A stretch of DNA of 64,000 nt, from NCBI GenBank assembly GCA_029960065.1, contig JASCOF010000001.1, positions 558,001-622,000 of the forward strand, written 5' to 3'. This DNA comes from Flavobacteriaceae bacterium PS02336 (GTDB taxonomy: Bacteria; Bacteroidota; Bacteroidia; Flavobacteriales; Flavobacteriaceae). Each line of letters starts with the position of its first letter. The first letter of the stretch is position 1. The notes below the pieces were generated by a model. The model worked only from the letters and a program-made list of their open reading frames with translations, was not told where the DNA came from and ran no database searches. The translations under genes were made by a program, and so were the position numbers. Of the stretch, positions 63,624 to 64,000 are shown piece by piece.

Positions 63624-64000
63624 TTAAATTTTGTTAATAGATTGGTGTTGTTCTGTTTTAGAATTTAATTTTTTGACAATCCAAGGCAGTGATAGTCCCT
63701 GTCCGATAAGCGTAAAAAGTACAACGGCCACAGAAATAAATATGATAGCATTTCTTTCGGGAAATGGAGTTCCATCTTCAAGAAATCTAGGAAGTCCAAT
63801 GGCAATGGCAAGAGATACAATACCGCGCATTCCAGACCAGCCGAGAATTATACTGTTGTTAAAGTCGAGTAGTGCATCTTCGCTGATTTTTCGTCTTCCA
63901 CCGCGGTTTTTTTGAAACGCTTTTTGGAGATTTATTTTTTGAAGAAAAATTCTAACAAATCGTATCAATAATGCAACGATAGTAATGATAAAAGCATAAC
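63624..64000 (-). CDS. Na+/H+ antiporter (CPA1 type), 5' part outside window
   Basis: Only the C-terminal part lies in the window; the frame continues open through base 64000. It contains the CPA1 signature GWSGMRGIVSLAIAIGLP and two or three membrane segments. It exchanges Na+ or K+ for protons by family. A TTG at 63968 could be read as a start, but the membrane segment upstream of it is uninterrupted, so the gene is only truncated by the window. Confidence 0.85.
   Translation of the reverse strand, partial: YAFIITIVALLIRFVRIFLQKINLQKAFQKNRGGRRKISEDALLDFNNSIILGWSGMRGIVSLAIAIGLPRFLEDGTPFPERNAIIFISVAVVLFTLIGQGLSLPWIVKKLNSKTEQHQSINKI

Noticed and set aside
1..64000. rRNA, tRNA, insertion sequences, prophage
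   Set aside because: I looked for tRNA cloverleaf ends, rRNA-like GC-rich blocks, transposases and integrases and found none; this was a manual reading, so a tRNA could have been missed.

Overview
The window is AT-rich DNA from a member of the Bacteroidota, most likely a Flavobacterium or a close relative. The evidence is direct in places: Bacteroidota-type promoters (TTTG, about 18-19 bases, TAnnTTTG) stand ahead of pyrE, a DEAD-box helicase and a zinc-ribbon gene. The gene repertoire also fits: a fused aspartokinase/homoserine dehydrogenase, a RimB-RimK fusion, OstA-like and DUF349 proteins, and lipoproteins with short signal peptides. Intergenic regions carry several degenerate repeat families of the kind seen in flavobacterial genomes. 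I saw no rRNA, tRNA, insertion sequence, prophage or CRISPR array. About 58 protein genes are supported, two of them cut by the window edges.

Layout. 1-1083: truncated HD-domain protein. 1249-6922: threonine operon on the minus strand, leader peptide > thrA > thrB > thrC. 7276-10854: hutH, then a DUF47 regulator and a PiT phosphate transporter (plus strand). 10952-15639: DUF421 protein, RimB-RimK fusion, clpC (minus). 15897-19847: gyrA and a secreted TPR protein (plus). 19915-29044: OsmC, DUF349, beta-barrel protein, aroE, TPR protein, class III aminotransferase, OstA-like protein (minus). 29333-32332: lipoprotein alpha-amylase converging on a GH130 enzyme. 32404-38030: LUD-cdsA-psd-ACBP-lipoprotein SOD operon, preceded by rsfS-ftsH. 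38126-41896: birA, a SRPBCC protein, pyrE divergent from a NUDIX hydrolase, and an XRE regulator. 42241-48255: two secreted proteins of unknown role (one with HEYIH), an M14 peptidase, a DEAD-box helicase and a small secreted protein. 48599-52948: PhnA-like protein, two paralogous zinc-ribbon membrane proteins flanking coaD, a DUF421 protein with a zinc ribbon, ddl. 53077-53176: candidate structured RNA. 53294-54947: PASTA protein and RluD. 55088-64000: ABC ATPase, sulfurtransferase, ThuA, DUF1398, hydrolase, MscS channel, thioesterase, TlpA-like protein, AHSA1 protein and a truncated Na+/H+ antiporter.

Most of the content is housekeeping. The threonine genes form a complete pathway branch from aspartate to threonine, and they appear to be controlled by a threonine-rich leader peptide. 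The lipid genes (cdsA, psd, ACBP) form a phosphatidylethanolamine and acyl-CoA operon.

The least ordinary observations are: the 33-residue threonine leader peptide (6821-6922); the HD-domain protein at the left edge; a palindromic intergenic repeat present in at least four full copies, one of which supplies the -33 box of a helicase promoter; a perfect 30-base inverted repeat at 41277-41368; a Flavo-1-like RNA; and a secreted HExxH protein. I found no convincing new multi-gene system. The left-edge HD gene is the best lead for an accessory locus, but most of its context lies outside the window.
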